Origin: Streptomyces nigrescens
Lineage (GTDB): Bacteria; Actinomycetota; Actinomycetes; Streptomycetales; Streptomycetaceae
Direction of reading: 5' to 3'
Length of the DNA stretch: 64,000 nt
Assembly (NCBI GenBank): GCA_024349765.1
Contig: AP026073.1
Span: 4,030,001-4,094,000 of the forward strand
This document shows, one piece after another, positions 25,884-36,100 of the stretch. A program made the translations under genes and the position numbers. The notes under the pieces are model-generated. The model was not told the DNA's origin and made no database searches. It saw nothing but the letters and a program-made list of their open reading frames with translations. Every line of letters starts with the position of its first letter. The first letter of the stretch is position 1.

Positions 25884-27529
25884 CGCCGGCCCTCCGCTCG
25901 GGCGCTGCCGACGTGGGGGGCCACCGGGTTCGGCACGGCCACCCATTGCGCCGTGCCGGGGGTGTCAGCGAGCCGCATCGCGGTGGTGGCCTTCAGCGGC
26001 CAGCTACCGGCGAAGAAGGCTTCCTCGTCGCCGTCTTCGGCCCGCAGTGCGCCGAAGACCCCCCGCGCGACACCGGCGACCACGGCCCACAGGGTGTCCG
26101 GGTCGGCCCCGCGCGCCCGGGCCAGTACCGCCACCAGCTCACCGAACACGCCGCTCAGCAGCGCCCCGAACAGCTTGGCCCGCAGCGCGAAGACGTCCTC
26201 CCCCGCGCGGCTCCCGGCCAACTGCGGCAGTTCAAAACCGCACGCGGCCAGCCGTCGTCCGCTCACCCGCACACCGTCCAAGTCCCGGTACAGCACGCGT
26301 ACCGGGCGGCCCTGCCGCAGCACCACCAGTGTGTTCTGGCCGTGCGCCTCCAGCGCGATGCCCATGGACAGCAGCGTCAGCGCAGGCGGCAGCACCAGTT
26401 CCGCGAACTCCCCGAGCCACTGCACCGGGTCACCGGTGATCAGGGCGGCGCCGGTGGCGTATACGGCGGTCAGGGGAACGGCGATCTCGCCCGTGCCCGT
26501 GTACCGGTCGGCCGCCTCCCGCACCATCGCGGCCAGACTCGGGCACGGCCGCCCGTCCACGCGCACGGCCCCGCCCCCCAGCTCCCGCAGCACGCTCAGC
26601 CGGTCCGCGTGGCCGGACTTGTCGACGACCGCCGCCACCAGGTCGGACAGCACGGGGCCGTCGGCGACCTCGGCCGGAGCGATGGTGCGCCGGTAGTTCG
26701 TCACCTGCACGTCCAGAGAGGTCTTGACATGGCAGCCCGGCAGCACGCCCAAAGGAGCGAGAGTGCGCAGGGACATCAGCGGACGCGCCCTGACCGACCT
26801 CCCGGACAAGGACAGGCCCTCGAACCGCGGGCGGACATGCTCACTCTGCCAGGGATGCAGCGGTACCAGCACGGTGTCGCCGTCGCGCAGTTCCTTCGGC
26901 CACGCACCGGCTTCCTGCCACCGGCGGGCGGGAACGGCCAGCAAGGGCACATCGATCACAGGCCGGTGCTCGGGCGCGTAAGCCAGGACCTCGGCGGGCG
27001 ACAGGCCGGTACGGGTCCGGCAGCACGGGTGCTGGGGGTGGCCGTCGACCACGACCTGCTCGGCATCCACGCTGTCGCGCACCACATGGGGGCGGATATC
27101 GGCGGCGGCTCGGGCCAGGGCCAGGTTGGACACGCTGTTGGCCAACTCCGCGGCCAGTGTGCGGGCCGCGGGGGTGGACAGGCCCAGCGCGGAAAGGAGC
27201 CGCGTCGGGTCCGATACCGGGCCCACGGGTGTTTCCACGGTGAAACCGGAGGATGCCTCGGCGAACCGCTCGGCGTAGGCCGCGTCTCCCACCAGGGACC
27301 CACCACCCCCCAACGACACGGTCAAGGTGCCGCCTGCGCGCCGCCGGTGGGAGATTCCCGGCAGTGGCTCGCGGGCGAACGCCCCCCACAGGCGGCCCAG
27401 TACCGTGGCCCGCGCGCCGGGCAAGGAGTGTAAGAACGGCCGCGCCAACGGTGTGCGGATCGTTCGTACGTCATCGATCACCGCCTGGATCGGATCGTCG
27501 TGCTGCATGGACGGGCGCAGGTCCCGCAT
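25880..27529 (-). CDS. IucA/IucC-family NIS siderophore synthetase (first)
   Basis: This 549-residue protein carries VLVPLHPWQ, HVKTSLDVQVTNYRRT, LEAHGQNTL and a C-terminal FERIC reductase-like segment. It is the first gene of the operon. The ATG at 27529 is preceded by AAGGGA at a proper distance; longer in-frame extensions toward 27838 are Arg/Ser/Pro-rich and unlike the family. Its sequence differs clearly from the second synthetase, so the two probably use different substrates. Confidence 0.86.
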   Translation of the reverse strand: MRDLRPSMQHDDPIQAVIDDVRTIRTPLARPFLHSLPGARATVLGRLWGAFAREPLPGISHRRRAGGTLTVSLGGGGSLVGDAAYAERFAEASSGFTVETPVGPVSDPTRLLSALGLSTPAARTLAAELANSVSNLALARAAADIRPHVVRDSVDAEQVVVDGHPQHPCCRTRTGLSPAEVLAYAPEHRPVIDVPLLAVPARRWQEAGAWPKELRDGDTVLVPLHPWQSEHVRPRFEGLSLSGRSVRARPLMSLRTLAPLGVLPGCHVKTSLDVQVTNYRRTIAPAEVADGPVLSDLVAAVVDKSGHADRLSVLRELGGGAVRVDGRPCPSLAAMVREAADRYTGTGEIAVPLTAVYATGAALITGDPVQWLGEFAELVLPPALTLLSMGIALEAHGQNTLVVLRQGRPVRVLYRDLDGVRVSGRRLAACGFELPQLAGSRAGEDVFALRAKLFGALLSGVFGELVAVLARARGADPDTLWAVVAGVARGVFGALRAEDGDEEAFFAGSWPLKATTAMRLADTPGTAQWVAVPNPVAPHVGSARAEGRR

Positions 27530-27950
27530 GGGGTGTCCCTTCGAGTCGGGTGACCACGGGCATGCGTCAGCCAGAGCCGCCGCGAACTCCCATGGCTTCA
27601 GTTCTTCAAGCCTCGATAACGCTACGCAGCCGGAAGTGAACACAACGCCAGCAAAGGGAGAGGGGACGGACAGCGCCAAGCCAAGAAACCGATCCCGGTC
27701 CGCAGGCAATGGGGCGGCCTGCGGGGGGCTGGGGGCGGGAGCGGCGTGATGGCGGACAGGCCTTTGCCCCGGACATCGCCGATCATCACGCGAACGCGAT
27801 GGCGTTGATGTACTCCTGCACAGGTCCATGTGGCCCATGGTGGTCCTCCCGCGAGCCCCCTCTGCTGCGGGCTCGGCCGCTTGCGGCCAAGCGTCAGGTG
27901 GCTGATCAGGGCAGATGGAGAACTGGGACGGGAGTATCTAGGGTCAGCTC
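27530..27950. promoter_or_regulatory. divergent intergenic region, siderophore operon and response regulator
   Basis: About 420 bases separate the siderophore operon from the divergent response regulator, so promoters for both must lie here. No clear match to the actinobacterial iron box (TTAGGTTAGGCTAACCTAA) was found by eye. A short ORF with a GGGAGG site on the minus strand near 27820-27838 is the only other feature noticed and is not supported as a gene. Confidence 0.4.
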
Positions 27951-28604
27951 GTGGCTTTCATCTTGGTGTGCGAGGACGACGCGGCGGTCCGCGGCGTCCT
28001 CAAGCGCGCCCTGGAGCACGACGGCCACACCATCTCGGTCGCCGCCACGGCCGACAGCCTGCTGCGGCAGCTTGCACCGGCGCCCCATCTGGTCGTCCTG
28101 GATCTCGGGCTCCCGGATGCCGACGGCCGCGACGTCTGCCTGGCCCTGAGGGCTCGCGGTGTCGACGTGCCGGTGCTGATGCTCACCGCGTTGGACGGCC
28201 TGCATCACAAGGTGGGCGGTTTCGAGGCCGGCGCCGACGACTACATGACCAAACCCTTCGACATCCCGGAACTGCTGGTCCGGGTCCGAGCCCTCCTGCG
28301 CCGGGCCACCGTGGCGCCCGCACCGCGCGAGGTCGTCCTCGATCCGGCGAAGCACGTGGTGACCTGCGATTCGGTGAGCGAGAGCCTGACCCCGACCGAG
28401 TTCCGGCTGCTGGGCCGCCTGATCGCCTCGCAGGGCGATGCGGTACGCCGCCACGCCCTCATCGCCGCTGGCTGGCCGCACGGAGCCCAGGTCAGCGACA
28501 ACACCCTCGACTCCTTCGTGCGCCGGCTGCGGACCAAGCTCGGTCCGCTGGGTGTGGCCGAGCGCCTGGCGACCGTCCGCGGGGTGGGCTACCGATGGCA
28601 GTGA
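27951..28604 (+). CDS. OmpR-family response regulator
   Basis: This 217-residue regulator starts at GTG 27951. The receiver has acidic residues EDD at 8-10, Asp51 in VVLDLGLPD and the conserved Lys in TKPF. The winged helix follows (LTPTEFRLLGRLIASQG, ending TVRGVGYRWQ). The kinase ATG lies inside its last codons. The gene is divergent from the siderophore operon and heads a three-gene unit with a COG4705-type membrane protein. Confidence 0.9.
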   Translation: MAFILVCEDDAAVRGVLKRALEHDGHTISVAATADSLLRQLAPAPHLVVLDLGLPDADGRDVCLALRARGVDVPVLMLTALDGLHHKVGGFEAGADDYMTKPFDIPELLVRVRALLRRATVAPAPREVVLDPAKHVVTCDSVSESLTPTEFRLLGRLIASQGDAVRRHALIAAGWPHGAQVSDNTLDSFVRRLRTKLGPLGVAERLATVRGVGYRWQ

Positions 28605-29863
28605 CGGGATTCCGTAAGCGGGTCGTCGCGCTCACTGTGGTCATCGCCACCGCCGTGGTGGCGATATTGGTCGTGGTCTCGCACGTGCTGCTAAGCCAGG
28701 TGACGGACGCCGACGCGCACGATCTGGCGCGTACCCGCGCCGAGGCGGTAGCGGCGAACGTCACCACCGTGGGCGGCCGTGTCGTACTGACGGAGAACAG
28801 CAGCGAGGCGCTGGACGAGGTTGCCTGGGTGTATGCCGACGGCCGTCTGATCGACGGGAACGTACCGGCGAGCGTGGTCGGGCGCGTCGAGAAGCTGGCG
28901 GACTCGGGGCGATCGCAGACCGCGACCGTCGGCGACTACTTCCTGTACGCGCGGCAGGTCCCGGTCGACGGCCACCACGTCATGGTGATCGTCCGGGTGG
29001 ACCTCACGCCCTACGAGACATCCGAGCAGCGCAGCCTGACCTTGTCGCTGGTCCTGGGCGGCCTCACGATCCTCCTCGCGGGCGGTGTCGCGCACCTCGT
29101 GGTGCACCGCGCGCTGCGGGTCGTGCACGAGATGGCCGCCCTCGCCGACGACTGGGGTCATCACGAACCCGGGCGCCGCTTCAACCTCGGAGTCCCGCGC
29201 GACGAGTTCGGGGAGCTGGGACAGACCCTGGACCGCCTTCTGGAGCGCGTCGACAACGCGCTGGCGGACGAGCGCCGGCTCACCTACGAGATCGCCCACG
29301 AACTACGGACACCTCTCACGGTCCTGCGGGGCGAGGCGCAGCTGGCGCAGCTGTCCGGCGAGCCGGTGGTGCCGGAGGCGGTGCTGAGCGAGGTCGACCG
29401 CCTCGATGCGGCGATCACGACGATTCTGCGGGCCGCACGCGCACGGACGGACGAGGGGACCCGGTGCGATCTGCGCTCAGCCGCGCGGCGGGCGATCGGC
29501 AGCCGCGCGGTCGAGGTCGCCTTTCCGGCGAAGGTCGAGGTGGCTGTGGCGCCCGATGTCGCCGTGTCGCTGCTGTCGCCCCTGCTGGAGAACGGCCTGC
29601 GGCATGCGAAGTCCCGTGTGTGGATCACCGCGCGCAACCAGGGCGAGGCCATCGTGGTCGATGTCCTGGACGACGGCCCAGGGTTCGATCCCGACGAGGT
29701 CGACCGGGTCTTCGAAGCGGGTGTGACCGGCGGCGCCGGGTACGGGCTGGGGCTGCCGGTGGTCAGGCGCGTCGCCGCCTCGGCCGGTGTGGAGGTCCGC
29801 GCGATCGCGGACGGCCGTGGCCACGTCGAGGTGACACTCCCGGCCGCACGCGCGGCCACGTAG
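28595..29863 (+). CDS. sensor histidine kinase
   Basis: This 422-residue kinase overlaps the regulator gene by ten bases. Membrane helices lie at about 10-34 and 148-170. The periplasmic loop between them is about 115 residues. The H-box is YEIAHELRTPLTVL with His235, and the ATPase domain has DDGPGFD and a GYGLGLPV lid. The N-box (LLSPLLENGLRHA) is slightly divergent. The adjacent membrane-protein gene is a likely target or partner. Confidence 0.9.
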   Translation: MAVTGFRKRVVALTVVIATAVVAILVVVSHVLLSQVTDADAHDLARTRAEAVAANVTTVGGRVVLTENSSEALDEVAWVYADGRLIDGNVPASVVGRVEKLADSGRSQTATVGDYFLYARQVPVDGHHVMVIVRVDLTPYETSEQRSLTLSLVLGGLTILLAGGVAHLVVHRALRVVHEMAALADDWGHHEPGRRFNLGVPRDEFGELGQTLDRLLERVDNALADERRLTYEIAHELRTPLTVLRGEAQLAQLSGEPVVPEAVLSEVDRLDAAITTILRAARARTDEGTRCDLRSAARRAIGSRAVEVAFPAKVEVAVAPDVAVSLLSPLLENGLRHAKSRVWITARNQGEAIVVDVLDDGPGFDPDEVDRVFEAGVTGGAGYGLGLPVVRRVAASAGVEVRAIADGRGHVEVTLPAARAAT

Positions 29864-29901
29864 TCAGGTTGCTTGCAGGTTCCCCGCGCAAACCTCCCTG
29901 C

Positions 29902-31173
29902 ATGACAACGACAACGGAAGCACGCACGCGCAGCGGGCGCCTCATGCTCAACAAGGTGCCCGAGGTCACCATCTGGTTCTGGGTGATCAAGATCCTGTGC
30001 ACGACGGTCGGTGAGAGCTTCGCCGACTGGATCAACATGAAGCTGGGCGTCGGCCTGGTGAACACGGCCTGGATCTTCACCGCGGTCTTCGTGGTGGTCC
30101 TTGCCGTCCAGCTGCGGCTGAAGCGGTACGTCCCGTTCCCCTACTGGCTGACCGTGGTCGTTGTCAGTGTCACGGGCACCCTGTACACCGACATCCTCAC
30201 CGACCAGCTCAACGTGCCGCTGTGGATCAGCTCCGCGGTGTTCTCGGTGCTGCTCGCGGTGGTCTTCGGCGTGTGGTGGCTGCGCGAGCGCACCCTCTCG
30301 ATCCACTCGGTCACCACGCTGCCGCGTGAGTCGTTCTACTGGCTCGCCGTTCTCGTCACCTTCGCGCTCGGCACCGCGACCGGCGACTGGACCCTCGAGC
30401 TCACCGGCTGGAGCCCGGGCGCCTCGGTGCTGCTGCCGCTCGGCCTCATCGCGGCGATCACGGCGCTGTGGAAGTTCGGCGCGAACCCGGTGCTGTCCTT
30501 CTGGCTCGCCTACATCCTGACCCGCCCGCTGGGCGCCAACATCGGCGACTGGCTCGCCTCCCCGAAGGTCGCTCAGCCGGGCGAGCCGACCGGCCTCGAC
30601 CTGGGAACCTTCACCACCAGCCTGATCTTCCTCGGCCTGATCCTGGCGACCGTGGTCTACCTGACGGTGACGCGCTCGGACGTGACCGAGACCTACGAGG
30701 CCGCCCACGCCGCACACGCCAGCGGCGGACCGCGCAGGGAGCGCGTCGGGCTGGCCGGCTTCTGCCTGCTGGCCGTCGCGACCACGGGCCTGCTGGTCTG
30801 GGCCCACGGTCAGCCGCACACCGGTCCGGCGCCGGAGGAGGACAACACCTCCGCCGTCCAGATGGCTCCCGGTGTGGCGGTGAAGAAGTTCCCGCCCGCC
30901 AAGGTCGCCGCGCTGAAGAACCTCGCCTCCACCTCGCTCAAGGACGCACGCTCGGGGAACGCGAAGGGCGCACACGCGGCCGCCCAGTCGCTGCGTGACC
31001 TGTGGGATGCCGACCAGGCATCGCTGCAGCCGCTGGACAACACCGGCTGGACCTCCATCGACGCCCAGATGGACAAGGTGCTGGGGACTTTCGGAATCGA
31101 CCACTCGAACCCGCCGATGCCGGCTGCGCAACAGGAGAAGGAACTCAACGCCCTTCTGACGGACATGGGCTGA
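29902..31173 (+). CDS. COG4705-type membrane protein
   Basis: This 423-residue protein has two similar blocks of hydrophobic helices. The first begins with LNKVPEVTIWFWVIKIL and contains TTVGESFADWI; the second contains FALGTATGDWTLE and later LTRPLGANIGDWL. The repeated GE/GD-containing helix pattern is characteristic of the COG4705 family, whose function is poorly known. A soluble tail of about 110 residues (VKKFPPAKVAALKNLA and on), probably extracytoplasmic, ends the protein. It starts 38 bases after the kinase stop and is probably controlled by that two-component system. Confidence 0.75.
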   Translation: MTTTTEARTRSGRLMLNKVPEVTIWFWVIKILCTTVGESFADWINMKLGVGLVNTAWIFTAVFVVVLAVQLRLKRYVPFPYWLTVVVVSVTGTLYTDILTDQLNVPLWISSAVFSVLLAVVFGVWWLRERTLSIHSVTTLPRESFYWLAVLVTFALGTATGDWTLELTGWSPGASVLLPLGLIAAITALWKFGANPVLSFWLAYILTRPLGANIGDWLASPKVAQPGEPTGLDLGTFTTSLIFLGLILATVVYLTVTRSDVTETYEAAHAAHASGGPRRERVGLAGFCLLAVATTGLLVWAHGQPHTGPAPEEDNTSAVQMAPGVAVKKFPPAKVAALKNLASTSLKDARSGNAKGAHAAAQSLRDLWDADQASLQPLDNTGWTSIDAQMDKVLGTFGIDHSNPPMPAAQQEKELNALLTDMG

Positions 31174-31646
<473 letters not shown>

Positions 31647-31661
31647 GTGCGGACGACGGAG

Positions 31662-32116
31662 GTGACTTTGGAGGCCACAGTCGAGGACCTCGCCGGTGAC
31701 CAGCTTGCCGTCGATGTCCCCGACACCTACGACCTCAAGACCGGCACCCTCTTCGGCCGACGAGCCGTTCGGCACCTGTGGGTCACCGTCCCCACCGGCC
31801 GGCAAGCAGCAGAACCCGCTGACCGGCAATCCCCGCCGGCCAACCCCGGCCACGACCCGTTCGTCCCCACCGCCTGCACGCGGCAATCCTTGCCGGTCTC
31901 GCCGTGCAACCCGTCACCGAACGCGTCCTGTGGCGGACGGAAAACAACACCCCCCACCGCACCGAAATCCTCGTCCTCACCGAAAGCCGCCCCTCCTGGC
32001 AGCACCTTGTAGACGAAGCCGGCTGGCCCGGAGCCGACGGCGGCCAACCGCTCATCGCCGACTACGCACCGCTGCTCGAATGCATCGCGCTCGGCAGGGA
32101 GTTCGGCTTCGACTGA
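31662..32116 (+). pseudogene. small hypothetical protein, frameshifted
   Basis: The first frame encodes EATVEDLAGDQLAVDVPDTY and RRAVRHLWVTVPTGR. Near 31874 one base is missing. Coding continues in the next frame (HAAILAGLAVQPVTERVLWR) and ends at 32116 with ALGREFGFD. Both halves have strong third-position GC and read naturally as one protein of about 150 residues that I cannot name. The start is uncertain (GTG 31647 or 31662). Confidence 0.55.
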
Positions 32117-32261
32117 CCGCCAACCCCGTCCAGAGCGTGCGCCGCCCCACAAAGCCGAGCGAGCAGCAAAACGCCCGCCTCAAAACTCACGGAGAAGAGC
32201 CCCACGCCGCCGGCCACCGCCCGCGTGGCTTCCGCGTGGCCCACCGAACCGCAGCTCAGGC

Positions 32262-32781
32262 CGACCGGCTCAAGCACAACGTGGTGGCGCTGGCCAAGGC
32301 GGCGACGGTCCTGGGTATCCTGCTCGTCGTGACCACCACTTCGGCCGACAGCATGTGGGGGCCGACCGCCCCTGAGCTGGTCGAGGCGCTGCCCGCCGGC
32401 CAGGAGATCATCGACCGCAGCACGGTCAACGCCTGGCGCGACGACCGCGTCCGCGAGGCCATCGAGGCGACCGGCCGACCGAAGCTGATCTTTGCCGGGG
32501 TGTCGCTGGAGGTGTGCGCGGCGCTGCCCGCTTACTCCGCCACGGTCGGCGGATACGACACGTACGTCGCCCTGGACGCCTCCGGAACCTTTAGCCGGGC
32601 CAAGCGGCAGGCGGGGCTGGTGCGCATGCAGCAGGCGGGCGTCATCGTCAGCGACTACGCCACCCTCATGGTCGAGGCCCTGGCCGACAACGCGGCACCC
32701 GAGTCCGGCGCCGTCTACGCCGCCCTCGACATGCCGTTCGCCGTCCTGGTCGGCCAGATCTCCGCGGCCCACCAGGCGTAG
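32262..32781 (+). pseudogene. isochorismatase-like hydrolase (YcaC type), N-terminus lost
   Basis: From DRLKHNVVALAKAA the frame matches YcaC-like cysteine hydrolases: VVTTTSADSMWGP, DRSTVNAW, and the nucleophile region LIFAGVSLEVCAALPA. The family's first 25-30 residues, which contain the catalytic Asp (DxQ), are missing. The upstream in-frame residues are basic and unrelated. It is therefore probably inactive. Confidence 0.65.
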
Positions 32782-33333
32782 CGCCCCTGACCGGTTCCCG
32801 ATGACGGAGCGGGTGGTACGGCGCAGGGGGCGTTGCGCATCCCGAACGGCCCGACATCCGGCGGACACGGCGACGACGCGCCGGCGGTCGCTCCGTCCGC
32901 CGCATACTGGGCCGGATGACCCCTCAGCGCCGTGATGAGGAACGGGTGGTGTCCGCACCCACGTCTCCACCACGGAGGTCACCCGTATCCTGAGCGGCGT
33001 CAAAAGGGCAGGTCTTGTCCGCCCTGGCAGCCCCTGGATCGACCACACATGGTCGACGACGTCACCACAGCGCCGCACGCGACATGCCCGGGTCGTCGTC
33101 CACGGTCAGGATGACGGTCGCCGCCGGACCGGCAGCCGATCCCTGGGCACCCCGTTCCCGGGCCACTTGCCCTTCCGTACCAGCTGCACGTGCCTGACCG
33201 GCACGCCAGCGCGTCAACGGTGTCCACTTCATTGGTGATCATCATGATTTGATACACAAGATCGTGGCCGACAGCGCTTCGCCGGGCCACGGAAACGACG
33301 TTCGGGCGTGTCGGAACGCAGGAGTTGATGATC
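32782..33333. other. intergenic region with a small gene fragment
   Basis: Mostly without recognisable genes. At about 33062-33170 on the minus strand the frame reads ATVILTVDDDPGMSRA. This resembles the start of the response-regulator/thioredoxin-reductase-like fusion proteins of actinomycetes, cut off after about 20 residues. The region also contains the gnd promoter and RBS. Confidence 0.35.
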
Positions 33334-34770
33334 ATGGCTGGGCAGGCGGACATCGGCGTGACCGGGCTCGCGGTGATGGGCCGAAACCTCGCCCGAAATT
33401 TCGCCCGCCACGGGCACACCGTCGCGCTCCATAACCGCACCGAGGCCCGCACCCAGGCGCTGATGGACGCATTCGGCGACGAGGGGAACTTCGTGCCCAC
33501 CGGGTCGGCGGAGTCGTTCGTCGCCTCGCTGGCACGGCCGCGACGGCTGATCGTGATGGTCAAGGCGGGGGCGCCCACGGACGCGGTCATCGACGAGTTC
33601 GCGCCGCTGCTCGAACCGGGCGACATGATCGTGGACGGGGGTAACGCGCACTTCGCGGACACCCGGCGGCGTGAGGCCGCGCTGCGGGACCGGGGGCTGC
33701 ACTTCGTCGGCACCGGCGTGTCCGGCGGCGAAGAGGGTGCGCTTCACGGCCCGAGCATCATGCCCGGTGGCTCGGCCGAGGCGTACGCATCGCTCGGCCC
33801 CCTGCTGGAGGACATCTCCGCCAAGGTCGACGCCGCGCCGTGCTGCACACACATCGGGCCCGACGGCGCCGGCCACTTCGTGAAGATGGTGCACAACGGC
33901 ATCGAGTACGCCGACATGCAGCTCATCGCCGAGGCTTACGACCTGCTGCGCCGGGCGCTGGGCATGGATCCGGCCCGCATCGCCGAGGTCTTCCGGACCT
34001 GGAACCAGGGCCGGCTGGAGTCGTACCTCATCGAGATCACCGCCGAGGTCCTGGGCCACACCGACGCCGCCACCGGCAAGCCGTTCATCGACGTGGTGCT
34101 CGACCAGGCGGAGCAGAAGGGGACGGGCCGCTGGACCGTGCAGACGGCACTGGACCTGGGCGTACCGGTGAGCGGAATCGCCGAGGCCGTCTTCGCCCGC
34201 TCACTCTCCGGCCACGCCGACCTCCGCGACGCCTCGCAGGGACTGCCGGGCCCGTCCGGCCGACGCCTCGGCGGGTCGGCGGCCGAGTCCTTCACCGACG
34301 ACGTCGAGCAGGCGCTGTACGCGTCGAAGATCGTCGCGTATGCACAGGGCGTGCACCAGATCCAGGCCGGCAGCCAGGAGTACGGGTGGGGCATCGACCC
34401 GGGAGCCGTGGCGAAGATCTGGCGCGGCGGCTGCATCATCCGGGCCCGCTTCCTGAACCGGATCACCGAGACCTACAGCGGCCCGGACCAGCCGGTGACG
34501 CTGCTGACCGCGCCCTACTTCCGGGAGGCATTGGAGGCGGCGCAGGACGCCTGGCGGCGGGTGGTGTCCTCGGCGGCCGAACTCGGCCTTCCCGCCCCCG
34601 GATTCTCGGCGGCGCTGGCCTACTACGACGCCCTGCGTTCACCGCGGTTGCCGGCGGCGCTCATCCAGGGCCAGCGGGACTTCTTCGGCGCACACACCTA
34701 CCGACGCACCGACCGTGACGGGGCCTTCCACACGCTCTGGGGCGGCGACCGCACCGAGCACTCCGCCTGA
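33334..34770 (+). CDS. gnd: 6-phosphogluconate dehydrogenase, decarboxylating
   Basis: This 478-residue enzyme oxidatively decarboxylates 6-phosphogluconate to ribulose 5-phosphate in the pentose phosphate pathway. The N-terminal nucleotide fold begins GVTGLAVMGRNLA. The NRT segment that favours NADP follows the second strand. The signature VSGGEEGALHGPSIMPGG and the catalytic Lys in FVKMVHNGIEY are present. ATG 33334 is used because AGGAG precedes it by nine bases; ATG 33328 is also possible. The full length is normal. As a central-metabolism gene among debris it may be a second copy. Confidence 0.95.
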   Translation: MAGQADIGVTGLAVMGRNLARNFARHGHTVALHNRTEARTQALMDAFGDEGNFVPTGSAESFVASLARPRRLIVMVKAGAPTDAVIDEFAPLLEPGDMIVDGGNAHFADTRRREAALRDRGLHFVGTGVSGGEEGALHGPSIMPGGSAEAYASLGPLLEDISAKVDAAPCCTHIGPDGAGHFVKMVHNGIEYADMQLIAEAYDLLRRALGMDPARIAEVFRTWNQGRLESYLIEITAEVLGHTDAATGKPFIDVVLDQAEQKGTGRWTVQTALDLGVPVSGIAEAVFARSLSGHADLRDASQGLPGPSGRRLGGSAAESFTDDVEQALYASKIVAYAQGVHQIQAGSQEYGWGIDPGAVAKIWRGGCIIRARFLNRITETYSGPDQPVTLLTAPYFREALEAAQDAWRRVVSSAAELGLPAPGFSAALAYYDALRSPRLPAALIQGQRDFFGAHTYRRTDRDGAFHTLWGGDRTEHSA

Positions 34771-35107
34771 CGGCCACCCGAGCCCGCGGCGCGGCGCCCA
34801 CCCGCGGCGCCGCTTCAGCGGACGCGGGATCAGCAGAGCACGCGACGTGCCGAGTCCCGGCACCCGCCGGATGGTCGCCGGTGGTTGCACGAGTCCGTGG
34901 TTGCGTCGAACGACTGCTGTTCCACCAGGCGTTGGACGAGCCGACCGGCGTTGTCCTCGATCCGCGGGGCGACTCCTTTCAGGGCGGAGTTGATCCAGTC
35001 GTTCATCACCGTGCCCTGGGCGGACGAGAAGACCTACATGATCGGTTCCGGAGGCCGCCGAACGAATCCATCGCACTGCGGCATCGGCCGCTACGCGCCC
35101 GGGTGTG
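34771..35107. other. intergenic, no gene seen
   Basis: A GC-rich, partly palindromic stretch directly after gnd (about 34780-34810) could act as a terminator, but pairing is imperfect. No supported ORF. Confidence 0.3.
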
Positions 35108-35598
35108 AGTAACCGGTTGCTGCCTCCCAGTGTCTCGGTGCTGGCCCGGCAGGTGTCGGAGGCGTGGACGGCGGCCGAGCGGCGGCTGCCCGAGGCGGTG
35201 GCCCGCGCGGCGCACCGGGCCGATCCCGGGCTCGCGCCGACGCTGGCTCAGCTGTTGGTGGTGCCGAAGGGCAGGCGGGTCTCAGAGCTGGAGCGGCTGC
35301 GCACTCCGCTGGTGAAGTCGACGTGCACCGTGATGGTGCGGGCGATGGAGCGGGTGGAGGAAATCTCGGCATTCGCGCTGGGGCAGGTGAGCCTGTCGCG
35401 GGTGCCGGTGAATCGGCTGTTGACGCTGGCCTGGTACGGGCAGCTGAGCAAAGCCAGACGATCGAGCGGACGCCGGAGCTGCGGCGTCCCGCGTTGTTGA
35501 CGGCAGTGGTGCGTCAGCTGGAGGTCCAGGCGGTCGATGACGCGCTGGACCTGTTCGCGGTGCTGATGGCGAACGGGCAGAGGGCTGGCCTGGCTTGA
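35108..35598 (+). pseudogene. Tn3-family transposase fragment
   Basis: The frame reads APTLAQLLVVPKGRRVSELE, MVRAMERVEEISAFALGQV and RVPVNRLLTLAWYGQLSKA. After a frameshift near 35455 it continues as IERTPELRRPALLTAVVRQL and DDALDLFAVLMA. These belong to the N-terminal part of Tn3-family transposases of actinomycetes. The catalytic C-terminal domain is missing. It is followed directly by the tail of another transposase. Confidence 0.75.
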
Positions 35599-36100
35599 CC
35601 ACGACAGTCCGCTTCCCATCAACGAGGGGACAGTCATCCGCCTGGTCGTCGAGAAACTACCGAGCGGCGAGATGAACAAGCCGGTCTGGATGTGGTGGTC
35701 GGGCACCGCCGCCACCGAAGCGGCCCTCGACCACTGCTGGCAGTCCTTCCTACGACGTTTCGACAATGAGCACACGTTCGTCTGTTCAAGCAGACGCTTG
35801 GGCGGACCAAGCCCCGGCTTCGCATCTCGCAGGCGGCTGACCGATGGACGTGGCTGGTGATCGCCGTTCACGCCCAGCTCCGGCTCGCCCGAGCGCTGGT
35901 CGGCGACTTGCGGCGCCCCTGGGAGAGGCTGGCCGACCCAAACAGGCTCGCACCTGCCCGTGTCCGGCGGGGGTTCAGGAACCTGCGTGCGAAGACCGGC
36001 TCGCCGGCCGGTGCACCGAAACCGTCCCGTCCCGGGCCCGGCCGGCCGCCTGGCTCGAAGAACCGCCACCTCAGTCGTGTACCACTACTCGCAAGATCTC
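35599..36100 (+). pseudogene. NF041680-type transposase, C-terminal half
   Basis: The sequence begins in mid-protein (LDHDSPLPINEGTVIRLVVE, then KPVWMWWSGTAAT and SFLRRFDNEHTF). It shifts frame by one missing base at about 35778 and continues as RLFKQTLGRTKPRLRIS, RWTWLVIAVHAQLRLARAL and PGPGRPPGSKNR. To my recollection this is the C-terminal half of a transposase group common in Streptomyces. Fusion to the Tn3 fragment marks an illegitimate junction. Confidence 0.7.

Noticed and set aside
23814-26696. Very long antisense ORF opposite the siderophore synthetases and decarboxylase
   Set aside because: It mirrors well-supported genes. Such antisense frames are common in high-GC DNA, and its composition (Arg/Gly/Gln-rich) fits no family.
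27760-27840. Short minus-strand peptide near the siderophore promoter (ends QEYINAIAFA in one frame)
   Set aside because: The frame with the good GGGAGG site and ATG is not the one giving this sequence, and no RiPP enzyme is adjacent.
27530-27950. Iron-box (DmdR1/IdeR) operator upstream of the siderophore operon
   Set aside because: No stretch approaches the palindromic TTAGGTTAGGCTAACCTAA pattern by eye.
34780-34810. Terminator hairpin after gnd
   Set aside because: GC-rich inverted sequence is present but pairing is imperfect and no T-run follows. In DNA this GC-rich such hairpins arise by chance.
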